A stretch of DNA of 64,000 bases from Streptococcus salivarius (GTDB taxonomy: Bacteria; Bacillota; Bacilli; Lactobacillales; Streptococcaceae), in NCBI RefSeq assembly GCF_009738225.1, contig NZ_CP018187.1, positions 1,436,501 to 1,500,500 of the forward strand, read 5' to 3'. Made by a program: the position numbers and the translations under genes. Below, one piece after another: positions 63,213 to 64,000 of the stretch. The notes beneath the pieces are model-generated. The model searched no databases. It had not been told where the DNA came from and worked only from the letters and a program-made list of their open reading frames with translations. Each line of letters starts with the position of its first letter. Within the stretch, counting starts at the first letter, position 1.

Positions 63213-64000
63213 CTAAATATAGATTGTAACCATAGCTCCATTATTTTCATTAGAAAGTTTCAGTTCCCAATCATGAAGTTCTACGACTCTTTTTACAAAA
63301 GATAACCCTATTCCAAAATGGTGATTTTGAGAGTCGTTTCCTGACTGATTATCTTGGTAAAAGAGCGATCCTACATTATCAATCATATTAGCTGAGAACC
63401 TTGAGCCATCATTCCAAACCGATAAAACAATCTTATTTTGCTCAGATGATAATTTTATAACTATCTTTGGCATCATTGATTGACTATAGGACATTGCATT
63501 ATTCACTAGATTAGTAATTGCTCTTAAGAATAATACTAAGTCAATATGAATAGTAGTATCAGATGGGGTTTCATTCAATACATTTAAAACACAAGTCCCA
63601 GTTGTCAGAGGAGTTAATTCTCTAATCAAACATGACGCAAGCTGCTCCGAAGTAATATGCTCTTTATTGATATTATCTTTATAAAATGTTTTTGAATATT
63701 GAATAAATTGATTAAAATAATTATCTAGTTGTTGACTTGAAGATTCGATATCTAATAAGCATTGAGTTAACTCAGGAGACAAATCAAATGTTTGAAGATA
63801 CTCAGCATTACCTGAAATTATTGTTAGAGGTGTCTTTAAATCATGTGCTGCGGAAGACACTCTGAACATTAGCTCTTGCTTTTGTTTTTTCTCTTTTTCA
63901 AGCATCTTTTGAATTTTATCCTGCATCTTCATAATATGTTCTTTTGTCTCAATAAATTCAAATAACCTTAGTGGCTTAGAGTATTTGTTATTGTCTGAAT
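63213..64000 (-). CDS. Sensor histidine kinase, C-terminal part (runs off right edge)
   Basis: The frame is open through to base 64000, so the visible ~262 residues lack the sensor. A helical linker (KIQKMLEKEKKQKQE) leads to the H box RVSSAAHDLKTPLTIISGNA (phospho-His). The N box NLVNNAMSYSQ, an altered G1 region (SVWNDGSRF) and GIGLSFVKRVVELHDW follow. An internal ATG at 63932 could be taken as a start, but the sequence upstream stays in frame and has no ribosome site. The AHDLKTPL style resembles kinases that control lantibiotic or peptide-resistance genes; the partner regulator is not visible. Confidence 0.8.
   Translation of the reverse strand, partial: SDNNKYSKPLRLFEFIETKEHIMKMQDKIQKMLEKEKKQKQELMFRVSSAAHDLKTPLTIISGNAEYLQTFDLSPELTQCLLDIESSSQQLDNYFNQFIQYSKTFYKDNINKEHITSEQLASCLIRELTPLTTGTCVLNVLNETPSDTTIHIDLVLFLRAITNLVNNAMSYSQSMMPKIVIKLSSEQNKIVLSVWNDGSRFSANMIDNVGSLFYQDNQSGNDSQNHHFGIGLSFVKRVVELHDWELKLSNENNGAMVTIYI

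Noticed and set aside
63213..63932. Treating the ATG at 63932 as the true start of a small histidine kinase
   Set aside because: The frame stays open to the window edge with protein-like sequence and no ribosome site precedes that ATG, so the gene is cut by the window.

Overview
The window reads as chromosomal DNA of a Streptococcus of the salivarius group, most likely S. salivarius. This rests on moderate-to-low GC, streptococcal secretion signals, two GH70 glucansucrases, a malolactic operon, pdxST, and small-RNA genes with CiaR-type promoters. The organism call is inference from gene content; no search was run.

Layout. 1-2057: the 5' part of dhaK (leftward) and a threonine/serine exporter-like gene (rightward). 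2384-5890: the first non-catalytic glucan-binding repeat protein. 6035-9916: a self-protection block with a frameshifted remnant, an enterocin A-type immunity gene preceded by a truncated bacteriocin leader, an MccF/LD-carboxypeptidase-like protein, and a YhfC / ArsR repressor / SdpI operon with two near-perfect operators. 10147-23132: two leftward GH70 glucansucrases flanking a 661-aa paralogue that keeps the signal, linker and glucan-binding repeats but lacks the catalytic domain. 24147-51790: nine more secreted repeat proteins without any catalytic domain, interrupted only by pdxS-pdxT. 51902-52912: an HTH protein. 53093-58144: an mprF remnant cut next to an IS scar, then mleP, mleS, an XRE regulator and mleR. 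58209-59647: an intact IS3-family element. 59669-64000: a CPBP membrane protease, a MarR/MFS efflux pair, a maltose-type O-acetyltransferase and a histidine kinase running off the right edge.

The main feature is a glucan island of about 49 kb: two sucrose-using glucan synthases plus eleven secreted proteins built almost wholly from YG/cell-wall-binding repeats. Two different signal peptides occur (KxYKxGKxW-like and a second conserved type), and repeat blocks and C-terminal caps have been shuffled between them. The likely joint role is glucan synthesis and glucan-mediated surface or biofilm adhesion.

Five near-identical copies of a ~62-nt RNA gene lie between repeat-protein genes from 35.5 to 49.1 kb. 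Each has a TTTAAG-N5-TTTAGG box 10 nt upstream of TATACT, a stretch complementary to a Shine-Dalgarno/start-codon region, and an intrinsic terminator. This is the architecture of CiaR-dependent csRNAs. A second, unrelated pair of ~220-nt promoter-to-terminator units with cre-like sites near +10 lies upstream of the genes at 24147 and 32918. Further cre-like sites precede dhaK and several repeat-protein genes, suggesting catabolite control of the island.
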